A stretch of 64,000 nucleotides of DNA from positions 372,001 to 436,000 of the forward strand of contig NZ_JBNRLS010000004.1 in assembly GCF_050379415.1 (NCBI RefSeq). The letters run 5' to 3'. The translations under genes were made by a program, and so were the position numbers. The stretch comes from Marinobacter sp050379415 (GTDB lineage Bacteria > Pseudomonadota > Gammaproteobacteria > Pseudomonadales > Oleiphilaceae). Of the stretch, positions 35,437 through 44,662 are shown piece by piece. The stretch's first letter is position 1; the number at the start of each line of letters is the position of its first letter. Under the pieces are notes generated by a model that worked only from the letters and a program-made list of their open reading frames with translations, did not search any database and had not been told where the DNA came from.

Positions 35437-38163
35437 TCAGGAAATCAGCGGTTTCTCATACTGGCGAATCAGGAAGCCGATCAGGGCATCCTCATCCAGG
35501 GGATAACTGAACAGATTGCCCTGGCACTGGGCACAACCGGCGGTTTTCAGGAAACTCAGTTGCTGGAGCGTTTCCACGCCCTCAGCCACCACTGTCAGGT
35601 GGAGCTTGCGGGCCAGCGCGATCACGGCGGACGCAACATCGGTGGCGCTGACGTTGTAGGGAATGTCGCGAATGAAACGATGATCGATCTTGATTACATC
35701 CAGCGGCAACTGCTGCAACGCCACCAGTGAGCAGGAACCGGTACCGAAATCGTCGAGGATCAGGCAGACGCCCAGGTCATTGAGGGCCACCAGCAGTTCC
35801 CGGAGCATGCGCGGATCCTCATTCAGCAATTCCGCCGGCATTTCGAGCTCCAGCCGTTCCGGCGAGACCCCGGTTTCGGTGATGACCTGCCGAACCATAT
35901 CCAGGAAACCGCTGTCGGTCAGCTGTCGCACCGAGAGGTTCACCGCCATTTTCAGGGACTCGAAGCCGGCCCGCTCAAGCGCCTGCACCTGGATACAGGC
36001 CTGGCGCAGAGCCTGCTCACCCAGGCGCACGATCAGCCCGGTTTCCTCGGCAAGCCCAATAAACTGCTGGGCCGACACCAGACCTTTCTCCGGATGGTGC
36101 CAGCGCAGGAAGGCTTCAACCCCGATCACCCGGTTGGTGTTCAGGTCCACCTTGGGCTGGTAATGCAGGACAAAGCGGTCCTCATCCAATGCGGTCGCCA
36201 GCTCTTCCTGCTGCAAAAGCCGGCGGGCGGCCTGGATATTCATGGCCGGCGTGAAGAACTGGTAGGTATTCCGACCGACTTCCTTGGCGCGGTACATCGC
36301 CAGGTCCGCGTATTTCATCAGCGTGCCGGAATCCTCGCTGTCATGGGGTACCATGGTGATGCCGATACTGACGGTGACGCCAACCTCATGGTCATTGAGG
36401 CGAACGCGCTGGCACAACCGTCGCAGAATGGTATCCGCCACCTTGCCGGCGGCATCCGGGCCACTGATTCTGGACAGCAGCACCACGAACTCGTCTCCGC
36501 CCAGACGTGCGACCGAATCTTCCTCCCGGACACACCCTTCCAGCCAACAGGCTACCTGGCGCAGCAACTCGTCGCCGGCATCGTGGCCAAGGGTATCGTT
36601 AATACGTTTGAAACCGTCAAGATCCAGGAACATCAGGGCTGCCGAGTCTCCGCTGCGGCGACAACGGCGAACCACATGGTTGAGACGGTCCCGGAACAGC
36701 TGACGGTTAGCCAGGCCGGTGAGCGGGTCGTAAAACGCCAGTCGATGCAGTTCCGATTGCGCCGCCTTGAGCTGGGTGAGGTCGCGCAGGCTGAGTACCA
36801 CACCGTTGACCCCCGGCACCGACAGCATGGCGGTGTAGGTACCCTCCATATCCCGCCACTGGCCGCCGGCATCCCGGATCCGGGCCCGGATGACCGGCAT
36901 CTGTTTGCCCGGAGACTTCACTGACTCCTCAAACCCGCGCTGGAGCTGTGGCCAGTCGTCGCTGTGAACCAGTTCATCGAAGCCCATTTCAGGCACTTTC
37001 TCCGGCTCGAACCCGAGGATATCGAGACTGGATGGGCTGGCATAGAGAGGCTGGCCATTGCGATCCATCACCAGGGTCACATTGGCAGCACCCTCGGTAA
37101 TGGCCCGGTAACGGCCGGCCGTGATCTGGGCCATCAGGCGGGAACGGACCAGGGCCAGCACGAACAGGAGCAACAGAACACTTATGACCACGCCACTGCC
37201 CAGGACGATGGGCGGTCTGGGATCGGAGGCCAGGTAATCGAAGGCCGGTGTGGAACGGGTCTGCAACAGCCAGTCACGGCCACCATGGGTGATGGTCTGG
37301 CTCATATCGAAACTGAACTCGTTATCCAGGGAGCCCAGATTCGAGCCATACATGACCGCGTCCCGACTAATGATGCCGTTGTCATAGATCCTGACATCCA
37401 GGAAGGGAGCAATCAGCCCGACAATACCGTCGAGCAGGTTGTTCATGCGGAAAGCACTGAAGACATAGCCCGCCAGCATCATCCGACGCTCGGCGCGGTT
37501 CTCGGGAATGGCGCCGCCCTGATAGACCGGATAGTACATCAGGAAGCTGGCCTGGTCCTCGGCCACCTCTTCCTGCACCAGCACCACCTTTGGCGTGACG
37601 GTGGGTCGGGCCTCATCCCTCGCTCTTTCCATGGCCTGCCGGTGACTGGGGTCGCTGAAGGCGTCGTAACCAAGCGCACGCAGGTTCTGTTCCGTGCCCG
37701 GCTCCAGATAAACCATGGGGTAATAGTACGGGCCGGTGCCCAGGGGGCTCACCAGATAGTCATGAACACCCTCCTCCCTGACCGAGGCAATATGGTCCGC
37801 CATCTCCCGGACCCCGATACGCTGGACATAACCGATGCCCTGGATTCCGGGGTAATAGCGGTTGATATCGACCTTGTCCACGTATTCGCGCCATTGGTCC
37901 CGGGAGACGTCGCCGGCCACGGCAAACAGCCCGGCACTGCCTGCCAGGACCTGTTCGTAATTCAACAGACGTTCTTCGATTGCGGTCTTGAGCTGGAGCG
38001 ACTGGGTCCGGAATCGTGCCTCGGTTCGATCTTCAACCAGACGGATGGACACCTGCCACAGGACAATCGTTACGGCGATACCAACGGCGAATACCAGCCA
38101 GGCAACCCAGGCGTTGCGAAATTCCAGCAGTCTGCGGAGGGGAAGTTCCTTGTTGTTCATCAT
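35437..38163 (-). CDS. Membrane CHASE-PAS-GGDEF-EAL protein (cyclic-di-GMP)
   Basis: The 908-residue protein has a membrane helix near residues 15-38, then a CHASE-type periplasmic domain to about 300 (GIQGIGYVQRIG; VYLEPGTEQNLRALGYDAF). A second helix lies near 315-345, and a PAS domain at about 355-470. GGDEF is intact at 555-559 with an upstream REED matching the RxxD inhibition site. The EAL domain is altered: EAF at 683-685, LELEMPAE instead of LEITES, and DDFGTGSCSL instead of DDFGTGYSSL. Cyclase activity is likely; phosphodiesterase activity is doubtful. A candidate promoter lies inside the terminator of the sigma-E operon upstream. Confidence 0.9.
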   Translation of the reverse strand: MMNNKELPLRRLLEFRNAWVAWLVFAVGIAVTIVLWQVSIRLVEDRTEARFRTQSLQLKTAIEERLLNYEQVLAGSAGLFAVAGDVSRDQWREYVDKVDINRYYPGIQGIGYVQRIGVREMADHIASVREEGVHDYLVSPLGTGPYYYPMVYLEPGTEQNLRALGYDAFSDPSHRQAMERARDEARPTVTPKVVLVQEEVAEDQASFLMYYPVYQGGAIPENRAERRMMLAGYVFSAFRMNNLLDGIVGLIAPFLDVRIYDNGIISRDAVMYGSNLGSLDNEFSFDMSQTITHGGRDWLLQTRSTPAFDYLASDPRPPIVLGSGVVISVLLLLFVLALVRSRLMAQITAGRYRAITEGAANVTLVMDRNGQPLYASPSSLDILGFEPEKVPEMGFDELVHSDDWPQLQRGFEESVKSPGKQMPVIRARIRDAGGQWRDMEGTYTAMLSVPGVNGVVLSLRDLTQLKAAQSELHRLAFYDPLTGLANRQLFRDRLNHVVRRCRRSGDSAALMFLDLDGFKRINDTLGHDAGDELLRQVACWLEGCVREEDSVARLGGDEFVVLLSRISGPDAAGKVADTILRRLCQRVRLNDHEVGVTVSIGITMVPHDSEDSGTLMKYADLAMYRAKEVGRNTYQFFTPAMNIQAARRLLQQEELATALDEDRFVLHYQPKVDLNTNRVIGVEAFLRWHHPEKGLVSAQQFIGLAEETGLIVRLGEQALRQACIQVQALERAGFESLKMAVNLSVRQLTDSGFLDMVRQVITETGVSPERLELEMPAELLNEDPRMLRELLVALNDLGVCLILDDFGTGSCSLVALQQLPLDVIKIDHRFIRDIPYNVSATDVASAVIALARKLHLTVVAEGVETLQQLSFLKTAGCAQCQGNLFSYPLDEDALIGFLIRQYEKPLIS

Positions 38164-38206
38164 CGGTCCGGGTCCGTTCCATGGCCTCTTTTTTTCGGTT
38201 CGCGCG

Positions 38207-38235
38207 AGTATAGCAAAAGCCCCCGGGCCTGTCGC
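38207..38235 (-). promoter_or_regulatory. Candidate promoter of the CHASE-GGDEF-EAL gene
   Basis: On the minus strand GCGACA (38230-38235) and TATACT (38207-38212) are spaced by 17 bases, matching sigma-70 at 4/6 and 5/6. The -35 element falls in the loop of the upstream operon's terminator hairpin, about 45 bases before the ATG. Confidence 0.45.
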
Positions 38236-38254
38236 TCCGACCGGCCCGGGGGCT
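38214..38254 (-). terminator. Intrinsic terminator of the algU-degP operon
   Basis: Arms AGCCCCCGGGCC (38218-38229) and GGCCCGGGGGCT (38243-38254) form a perfect 12-bp stem with a 13-base loop. On the minus strand the stem is followed by TTTTGC. It begins 34 bases after the degP stop. Confidence 0.8.
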
Positions 38255-38288
38255 ATGTGACTGCGTTTACAGTTTCAGGATGGCCGGA

Positions 38289-39767
38289 TCAGGGCTTCAT
38301 AACCAGATACAATGCCCGACCCTGACGCACGATTCGTACCGATACGGCCCGGTCCTCCGGCAGGGATGACACTACCTCCCGGAAGTCGGCAACCGAGCGT
38401 ACCTCCCGACGATTGATTTCGGTGATCACATCCTTGGGCCGAATTCCCGCTTCGAACGCCGGGCCGCGGCCGATGTCGGTGACCACCACACCGCCCGGAA
38501 CCCCGAGCGAATCAGCCAGTTCCGCAGGCAGCGGTTCAATGGTCATGCCCAGGGGTGCTGAAGAGGAACCTCCGTTTTTGCCAGCCGGCGCCTGGCTCTG
38601 TGCCTGGCCGTCGTTCGGCAGTTGTCCGATCTCCACATCCAGCATTATTTCCTCGCCCCCGCGCAGGACGGTCAGTCGGGCCGTCTCGCCCACCGGTGTA
38701 CGACCAACCATAGGCGGCAGGTCCGAAGAGAATTGGACTTCATCACCATCATACTCGAGCACGATATCACCGGACTGCAGCCCTGCCTGTTCGGCCGGAG
38801 AACCTTCCATCACTTCGGCAATCAGCGCACCACGGGGCCGCTTCAGACCAAAGGATTCAGCCAGGTCACGGTTGACCTCCTGGATCAGGACACCGAGCCA
38901 GCCGCGGGACACCATGCCCTTGTCACGGATCTGCCGGAATACATTCATGGCATCGTCAATGGGGATAGCGAAGGAAACGCCCATGAATCCCCCCGAGCGG
39001 GTATAGATCTGCGAGTTGATACCGACAACCTCGCCATCCATGTTGAACAGGGGCCCGCCGGAGTTACCCGGGTTGATGGCGACGTCGGTCTGGATGAACG
39101 GAACATAGTTTTCACTGGGCAGGGAACGTCCCAACGCACTGACAATGCCGGCGGTCACGGTGTAATCAAAACCGAACGGTGAGCCGATGGCGAAAACCCA
39201 CTCGCCAACTTTCAGATCCCGGGATTTGCCAACCTTGACCACGGGCAGGTCGCCACCGTCCTCGATTTTCAGTACGGCCATGTCGGAGCGCGGGTCGGTG
39301 CCCACCAGTTTGGCCGGCAACTCGCGCCGGTCATTCAGGCGAACGACAATTTCATCGGCACCCTCGACCACATGATTGTTGGTCAGCACATAGCCGTCAC
39401 TGGAGACAATGAAACCGGACCCCATAGACCGCCGGGGCTGGGCGCCTCCGGGCGAGCCACCGAAGGGTGACTGGGGACCGCGGAAAAAGTGCTGGAAGAA
39501 TTCAGGCATCTGTTCCAGCTGGCGCTCATCAAAGGGCATGCCTCCGAAACCGGTGTTGCCACCCTTGGGTTCGGTGGTGGTGCTGATATTGACCACGGCA
39601 CCGGAGTTTTCCTCCACCAGCCCGGTAAAATCCGGGAGACTACGGGCTGCAACGCCCTGGCTCCAGAACACCATCACCATGACGGACATCATCAGCAGGG
39701 CACCCAGTACCTTGTCGATCCGGAACGCGGGTAATGTCCGGGTGGCCACTGTTATCTCTCTCGGCAT
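38289..39767 (-). CDS. degP: Periplasmic serine protease of the Do family (DegP/MucD)
   Basis: The protease/chaperone degrades misfolded envelope proteins and, as MucD in Pseudomonas, restrains AlgU. Starting at ATG 39767 (after GGGGGT) gives 492 residues with a membrane/signal segment at about 20-40 (GALLMMSVMVMVFWSQGVAARS). An upstream TTG at 39830 would add an unlike extension. The catalytic triad is visible: His in LTNNHVVEGADE, Asp in RSDMAVLKI, Ser in INPGNSGGPLFN. Two PDZ domains follow (GWLGVLIQEVN; and near the C-terminus VVVTDIGRGPAFEAG). It is the last gene of the sigma-E operon. Confidence 0.94.
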   Translation of the reverse strand: MPREITVATRTLPAFRIDKVLGALLMMSVMVMVFWSQGVAARSLPDFTGLVEENSGAVVNISTTTEPKGGNTGFGGMPFDERQLEQMPEFFQHFFRGPQSPFGGSPGGAQPRRSMGSGFIVSSDGYVLTNNHVVEGADEIVVRLNDRRELPAKLVGTDPRSDMAVLKIEDGGDLPVVKVGKSRDLKVGEWVFAIGSPFGFDYTVTAGIVSALGRSLPSENYVPFIQTDVAINPGNSGGPLFNMDGEVVGINSQIYTRSGGFMGVSFAIPIDDAMNVFRQIRDKGMVSRGWLGVLIQEVNRDLAESFGLKRPRGALIAEVMEGSPAEQAGLQSGDIVLEYDGDEVQFSSDLPPMVGRTPVGETARLTVLRGGEEIMLDVEIGQLPNDGQAQSQAPAGKNGGSSSAPLGMTIEPLPAELADSLGVPGGVVVTDIGRGPAFEAGIRPKDVITEINRREVRSVADFREVVSSLPEDRAVSVRIVRQGRALYLVMKP

Positions 39768-39831
39768 GTTGAACCCCCATGTATTAACAACTGATAAGGT
39801 TAGTTTTGAGGCCCGGTAAAGCGTTTTCAAC

Positions 39832-40296
39832 TTACAAATCGGTAGGATTTATAGACAGGTTCGGGCCACGATCCGGATTGCGCCGCAGAAGCTTCGGCTC
39901 GTAGCCGCCACGACGGCCGGGCAGGAACCTGGTCAGGAGAAAGCCGCCAGCGAGGCCGGCAGCAGCACCCAGCATGGCGCCACCATCACTGCCTCCTGAC
40001 AGATTGTGGCCGGCGATGGTTGCCAGCACCATGGCAACGAGCGGAACGGCGTAAACCACCACGGAGGCACCCAGCAGGGCCTGTTCCTCGATACCAATGG
40101 TCACTTCATCGCCCACCCTGGCATTGATGCTATTGGCGACCAGGACCTGATTGGCCCGACCGCCGGTCACTGACGCCAGCGCTCTCTGACCACAACCACT
40201 GCGGGCCGAACAGCTCTGGCAAGCACTCGCCCGAATGGTTTGCACCCAGGCATGATCGCCCTTGATCGCGATGACTTTGCCGGTTTCGGTAATCAC
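39832..40296 (-). CDS. rseC: Sigma-E activity modulator RseC/MucC
   Basis: The 154-residue inner-membrane protein has the RseC pattern: an N-terminal Cys-rich segment (ACQSCSARSGCGQR), then two membrane helices at about residues 74-92 and 97-118. RseC is implicated in redox control and positive modulation of sigma-E. Its start overlaps the rseB stop by 4 bases. Confidence 0.92.
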   Translation of the reverse strand: MITETGKVIAIKGDHAWVQTIRASACQSCSARSGCGQRALASVTGGRANQVLVANSINARVGDEVTIGIEEQALLGASVVVYAVPLVAMVLATIAGHNLSGGSDGGAMLGAAAGLAGGFLLTRFLPGRRGGYEPKLLRRNPDRGPNLSINPTDL

Positions 40297-41333
40297 GAGC
40301 CATTACCCTCAAGCGCCAGGCTGTCCTGCACCCGGACCGACTCGGCGACCCTCCGGGCCGTTGCCGGCGGGACTTCGCCCACCACGGTCACCAGGAATTC
40401 GCGTCCTCCGGACTCAAGTGCATGCATGTAGATAGTGGTGGCGCCGATACGGGAAGCGCCCCTGGGCATGTTCAGACGGCCGGCCGGCTCGACAAACACC
40501 GAGAATGCCGCCAGACCATCAGAAAACGCGACGACCTGACCGCGGCCGGCCCGGGGAGCCGCCGCGGGTGCGAAACCGTCGGGACGCCACCCCAGTTCCC
40601 AGCCGTTCATTCTGGCAACCGGTGAAGCCTCGGCAAGTCCATCATCGGCAGCCAGGCTCCGGGAAATCTCGCGGCCCTCGGTCCGGATCTCGAACTCCTC
40701 GTCCGGGATATTGTCGGTAATCTCCAGGCTGGTGAACTGGAACTGCTCCATTACCTCTCCCGACGAGGCCCGGACATGGCTTTTCACCAGCAAGCCGGTT
40801 GTTCTCTCCAGCCATAACCGGTGGCTGTAGCGGTACTCGTCCCGGGATCTGAGCGCGATCTCGACCGCCTCATAGCCGGCAACCCGGTCCTCGCCCACCA
40901 TCTCGGCACTGTACCAACGACTGACCGGCATCAACTGGCTGGTAAATGCCTCCGCGAAGGGGCCGGACGGAATGACCTGATCCAGGCGGATCCGGCCCCG
41001 GTCCGGCAGCACACAGACCACATTGACACCGCGCCGGACAATCTCGCCGCTGCCTCCGTCCTGCATCACCAGGCGTTCCTCGACGATGCCGTCACGGTAG
41101 CGATGAGCGATCTGCATGGAGTGCACCTGATCGCCCCGGGCGTAGACAAAAACGCCACGATAGGACGTCATATTGAGGGCCGGCGCCAGGCGCTCCAGCC
41201 ACTGGTTCACCTCACTCCTGTCACTGTCCGCAGCCGCCAGGCCGGGAATTGTCAAGGCAAGAACCGCCAGCAACAGGGCCGGAATGGCAGAAGCTCTCAA
41301 GTGTGACGACAGCCTGTTCATGCGCATTCGCAC
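40293..41333 (-). CDS. rseB: Sigma-E regulator RseB/MucB
   Basis: RseB is a periplasmic protein that binds the anti-sigma factor RseA and protects it from cleavage until lipopolysaccharide or lipid signals release it. The 346-residue protein has a signal peptide (hydrophobic AIPALLLAVLALTIPG, cleavage near AAADS). The MucB/RseB domains include YRGVFVYARGDQVHSMQIAHRY and a C-terminal domain with GATTIYMHALES. It begins 9 bases after rseA and overlaps rseC. Confidence 0.94.
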   Translation of the reverse strand: MRMRMNRLSSHLRASAIPALLLAVLALTIPGLAAADSDRSEVNQWLERLAPALNMTSYRGVFVYARGDQVHSMQIAHRYRDGIVEERLVMQDGGSGEIVRRGVNVVCVLPDRGRIRLDQVIPSGPFAEAFTSQLMPVSRWYSAEMVGEDRVAGYEAVEIALRSRDEYRYSHRLWLERTTGLLVKSHVRASSGEVMEQFQFTSLEITDNIPDEEFEIRTEGREISRSLAADDGLAEASPVARMNGWELGWRPDGFAPAAAPRAGRGQVVAFSDGLAAFSVFVEPAGRLNMPRGASRIGATTIYMHALESGGREFLVTVVGEVPPATARRVAESVRVQDSLALEGNGS

Positions 41334-41342
41334 TCCAAGATA

Positions 41343-41912
41343 TCAGTATCCATTGCCGGCACTGACCACCCGGGCATAACCGACCGCGCCGCGCCCCGCC
41401 CCGACACTGTTGTGCTGGGCGTGCTCCAGCAGGTACTGACTCATTTGTTCCCACTGTTCTTCATCAAGACCCTGCAGCGCCACTTCGCGAACCGGGGCAG
41501 TGGCAGCACCCTGGTCAGGGAAAGATTGTGCAGCCATTTCCGGTGCACCGGCTGCCGCCGAACCTTCCCTCGAATCCCAGCCAGCACCGGCGCCAAATCC
41601 CACGACCAGGGCTACCGCAACCATTGCGACTGCCGGCCAGCGCCAGCGTACAGCCGGAGAAATGCCTTTTGCCGACGGACGCTGACGGACGCTTCCCGGG
41701 CGGCCATCGAGTGCCTCCCGGACATGGGCACTGACATCCACACCCTCCGCCGGTGTATGGCCACTGTGCATCAGATCCCGGACCTGCTGCCACCGCTGCC
41801 ACTGGTCGCGCACCCGGGTCTGGTCATGATGGGACAGCAGCCGGCGTACCGATAGCTCATCCGCTTCATCATCCATCATGGCCGACAGGGTTTCTCTGAG
41901 ACGATCATCCAT
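41343..41912 (-). CDS. rseA: Anti-sigma-E factor RseA/MucA
   Basis: RseA holds sigma-E inactive at the inner membrane and is cleaved under envelope stress. The 189-residue protein from ATG 41912 begins MDDRLRETLSAMMDDEADEL, the typical cytoplasmic sigma-binding helix. It has one membrane segment near residues 97-116 (WPAVAMVAVALVVGFGAGAG) and a periplasmic tail. Upstream in-frame codons encode an unlike, proline-rich stretch and overlap algU, so I reject the longer form. It lies 11 bases after the algU stop. Confidence 0.92.
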   Translation of the reverse strand: MDDRLRETLSAMMDDEADELSVRRLLSHHDQTRVRDQWQRWQQVRDLMHSGHTPAEGVDVSAHVREALDGRPGSVRQRPSAKGISPAVRWRWPAVAMVAVALVVGFGAGAGWDSREGSAAAGAPEMAAQSFPDQGAATAPVREVALQGLDEEQWEQMSQYLLEHAQHNSVGAGRGAVGYARVVSAGNGY

Positions 41913-41923
41913 CGGATGCAACC

Positions 41924-42544
41924 TCAAGTTGTCTCTGTGTGATTGAGCAATGGGCCAAGATGCCGATCCACGGCATCCCGCGCCCGGAAAATACGGGAAC
42001 GGACGGTTCCGATCGGACATTCCAGAATCTTGGCGATGTCCTCGTAACTGAGACCATCGTACTCGCGCAACAGGAAGGCCGAACGCAATTCTTCCGGTAA
42101 TTCGGTAATGGCCCGGGACAACTCCTCCTGCAACTGCTCACGCTGCAACAGTCGCTCAGGTGAAGCCGGATCCCTCAGCCGGATACCGTCATCAAAATTT
42201 TCAGCATCTGAGACATCGGCACTGGCCTGCGGGCGCCGGCCCCGGGATTCCAGGAAGTTCTTGGCGGTATTGACCGCAATCCGATACAGCCAGGTGTAAA
42301 ACGCGCTGTCTCCCCGGAACCGATCAATGGCGCGATAGGCCTTGACGAATGTTTCCTGGGTCAGGTCCATCACTTCCTGGGAATCGTAGACATAACGACT
42401 GATGATTGAGGCTACTCGAGTCTGGTATTTGACCACGAGCAGGTCGAAAGCCGCCCGATCGCCGTTGCGGACCTTGCGCACGAGCTGGAGGTCCGTCTGG
42501 CTGTCGGAATGCTCACCCTGTGTCTGATTCTGTTCAGGCGTCAT
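41924..42544 (-). CDS. algU: RNA polymerase sigma-E factor AlgU/RpoE
   Basis: This ECF sigma factor directs envelope-stress transcription. Region 2 (AAFDLLVVKYQTRVASIISRY; LTQETFVKAYRAIDRFRGDS; FYTWLYRIAVNTAKN) and region 4 (LREYDGLSYEDIAKILECPIGTVRSRIFRARDA) match AlgU closely. I start at ATG 42544, giving 206 residues near the family length. However, the best ribosome-binding site, GGAGGG at 42654-42659, serves an ATG at 42643 that would add 33 residues. An in-frame ATG also occurs at 42613. It heads algU-rseA-rseB-rseC-degP, with an AlgU-like promoter upstream. Confidence 0.93.
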   Translation of the reverse strand: MTPEQNQTQGEHSDSQTDLQLVRKVRNGDRAAFDLLVVKYQTRVASIISRYVYDSQEVMDLTQETFVKAYRAIDRFRGDSAFYTWLYRIAVNTAKNFLESRGRRPQASADVSDAENFDDGIRLRDPASPERLLQREQLQEELSRAITELPEELRSAFLLREYDGLSYEDIAKILECPIGTVRSRIFRARDAVDRHLGPLLNHTETT

Positions 42545-42682
42545 GGACGGTTTGCCGGTTTTCCCTGATGTTGTGGCCAGCTTTTCGGCCGTTGCGAGAT
42601 TTGCTTGAGTCATCACTGCTGTCCGGCGTCCGTTTTTGTCCATTTTGGGCGCACCCTCCACAGGGGCGCGCCGTCAGGCCAA

Positions 42683-42709
42683 ATAGACAGCAGGCGTAAA
42701 GTTTAGTTC
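42683..42709 (-). promoter_or_regulatory. Candidate AlgU/sigma-E autoregulated promoter
   Basis: On the minus strand GAACTA (42704-42709) is followed after 16 bases by TCTAT (42683-42687). This resembles the AlgU consensus GAACTT-N16-17-TCTGA. The position upstream of algU fits autoregulation, which is usual for this sigma factor. Confidence 0.55.
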
Positions 42710-42725
42710 AATACACGTCCACATT

Positions 42726-44354
42726 ATGGCCCGCGATATCGATCCAATGCCACAGTCCTACGAATACGATGTTCTCATTATCGGCAGTGGTGCTGCCGGT
42801 CTTACTGTTGCCCTGAACCTGCCGAAGCACCTCAGCATCGGAGTCATCAGCAAGGCTGACATCAGCAGTGGCGCCACGCTTTGGGCCCAGGGCGGTATTG
42901 CCGCAGTGCTGGATGACAAGGATTCAGTCGAGAACCATATACAGGACACCCTGGCGGCGGGCGGCGGTCTCTGCCACGAGGACGCTGTGCGCTTCACTGT
43001 GGAGAACAGCAAGGACAGCATCGACTGGCTGATTGAATCCGGGGTGGATTTTACCCGCGAGGATGACAGCGAACACTACCACCTTACCCGAGAAGGCGGA
43101 CACAGTCACCGGCGTATCATCCACGCCGCCGATGCCACCGGGCATGCAGTGTCGACCACCCTGACCTCCCAGGCGCAGGCGCGTTCCAACATTCATCTCA
43201 TGTCGAAGCGGGTAGCAGTGGACCTGATCACCAACCGCAAACTGTCGCTGCCCGGTAACCGCTGTGTGGGCGCCTATATACTTAATCTGGAAGACAACCA
43301 CGTGGAACTCTTCCGGGCCCGGTTCACCGTCATCGCCACCGGGGGTGCCTCGAAGGCCTACCGTTACACCACCAACCCTGATGGCGCCTCGGGGGATGGC
43401 ATTGCCATGGCCTGGCGCGCCGGATGCCGGGTCGCCAACATGGAGTTCAATCAATTCCACCCGACCTGCCTGTACCACCCCCACGCCAAGTCGTTCCTGA
43501 TCACCGAGGCGGTTCGTGGCGAGGGAGGGTTGCTGAAGCTGCCCGACGGCACCCGTTTCATGGACCGTTTTGACGAACGGGCCGAGCTGGCTCCCCGGGA
43601 CATCGTCGCCCGCGCCATCGACCATGAAATGAAGCGCCTGGGTGTCGACCACGTTTACCTGGACATCAGCCACAAACCGGCGGATTTCATCAAGCACCAC
43701 TTCCCGACTATCTATGAGAAATGTCTCGGGTTTGGCATCGATATCACCCGGGAACCGATTCCGGTGGTTCCGGCCGCGCACTATACCTGCGGCGGCATCA
43801 TCAGCGACGAACGGGCACGGACCGATGTCAACCAGCTTTACGCCGTCGGCGAAGCCGCCTTCACCGGCCTGCATGGAGCCAACCGCATGGCCAGCAACTC
43901 TCTGCTGGAATGTCTGGTATACGGCCGGGCCGCTGCCGCCGACATTGCCCGCCGGGAATCGGATATTCCGCCACCTCCGGACGCCCCGGAGTGGGACGAG
44001 AGCCAGGTCCGGGACTCCGATGAGGACGTTGTCATCTCCCACAACTGGGACGAACTGCGCCACTTCATGTGGGACTATGTCGGCATTGTGAGGACCACCA
44101 AACGACTCCAGCGCGCCAAGCACCGGGTCGACCTGCTGGACCGGGAGATCAGCGAGTTCTACAGCAACTACCGGGTCTCCAATGATCTGCTGGAACTGCG
44201 CAATCTGGTCACCGTGGCTGACCTTATAATCTGTTCGGCACTGCAGCGCCGGGAAAGCAGGGGTCTGCATTACACCCTTGATTACCCGGGACTGCTCAAC
44301 GAAGCCCGCGATACGGTACTGGTTCCGACCACCTACCGGACCCAGGCCCCCTGA
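42726..44354 (+). CDS. nadB: L-aspartate oxidase
   Basis: NadB oxidises aspartate to iminoaspartate with FAD, the first step of bacterial NAD synthesis. The 542-residue protein has the FAD-binding LIIGSGAAGLTVALNL, substrate-loop SSGATLWAQGGIAA, REGGHSHRRIIHAADATG with catalytic His/Arg, and GLHGANRMASNSLLECLV. An in-frame ATG at 42747 is an alternative start; neither has a clear ribosome-binding site. It is divergent from algU with a 181-base gap to the chosen algU start and is followed by sdhE. Confidence 0.96.
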   Translation: MARDIDPMPQSYEYDVLIIGSGAAGLTVALNLPKHLSIGVISKADISSGATLWAQGGIAAVLDDKDSVENHIQDTLAAGGGLCHEDAVRFTVENSKDSIDWLIESGVDFTREDDSEHYHLTREGGHSHRRIIHAADATGHAVSTTLTSQAQARSNIHLMSKRVAVDLITNRKLSLPGNRCVGAYILNLEDNHVELFRARFTVIATGGASKAYRYTTNPDGASGDGIAMAWRAGCRVANMEFNQFHPTCLYHPHAKSFLITEAVRGEGGLLKLPDGTRFMDRFDERAELAPRDIVARAIDHEMKRLGVDHVYLDISHKPADFIKHHFPTIYEKCLGFGIDITREPIPVVPAAHYTCGGIISDERARTDVNQLYAVGEAAFTGLHGANRMASNSLLECLVYGRAAAADIARRESDIPPPPDAPEWDESQVRDSDEDVVISHNWDELRHFMWDYVGIVRTTKRLQRAKHRVDLLDREISEFYSNYRVSNDLLELRNLVTVADLIICSALQRRESRGLHYTLDYPGLLNEARDTVLVPTTYRTQAP

Positions 44355-44389
44355 TCCTTCAAATTCTCTGGAAAACTGGCGATACCATT

Positions 44390-44662
44390 ATGTCCCACAC
44401 TCCCTCTACGTCTGACAACCCCGAGTTCAAGCGCCTCTGGTGGCACAGCCGCCGCGGCATGCTGGAACTTGACGTGCTCCTGGTGCCGTTCGTGGAAGAG
44501 GTCTACCGCGACCTTGAGCCCGAAGACCAGGCCCGTTACCAGAAACTGCTCAGCTGCGAGGACACCGATATGTTCGAGTGGTTCATGCAGCGCAGCCGAC
44601 CGGAAGACCCGGATCTCCAGCGCATCGTCGACATGATCCTGAACCGTGTCCAGCCGGATTGA
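44390..44662 (+). CDS. sdhE: FAD assembly factor SdhE
   Basis: SdhE (YgfY/CptB) helps insert covalent FAD into succinate dehydrogenase. The 90-residue protein carries the RGxxE signature in SRRGMLELDVLL, and the acidic YQKLLSCEDTDMFEWFM region is typical. The gene overlaps the following GTG-started ygfX gene by 17 bases, matching the sdhE-ygfX pair in E. coli. Confidence 0.94.
   Translation: MSHTPSTSDNPEFKRLWWHSRRGMLELDVLLVPFVEEVYRDLEPEDQARYQKLLSCEDTDMFEWFMQRSRPEDPDLQRIVDMILNRVQPD

Noticed and set aside
36964..38325. 453-codon plus-strand open frame
   Set aside because: Antisense to the CHASE-GGDEF-EAL gene and runs through the degP terminator.
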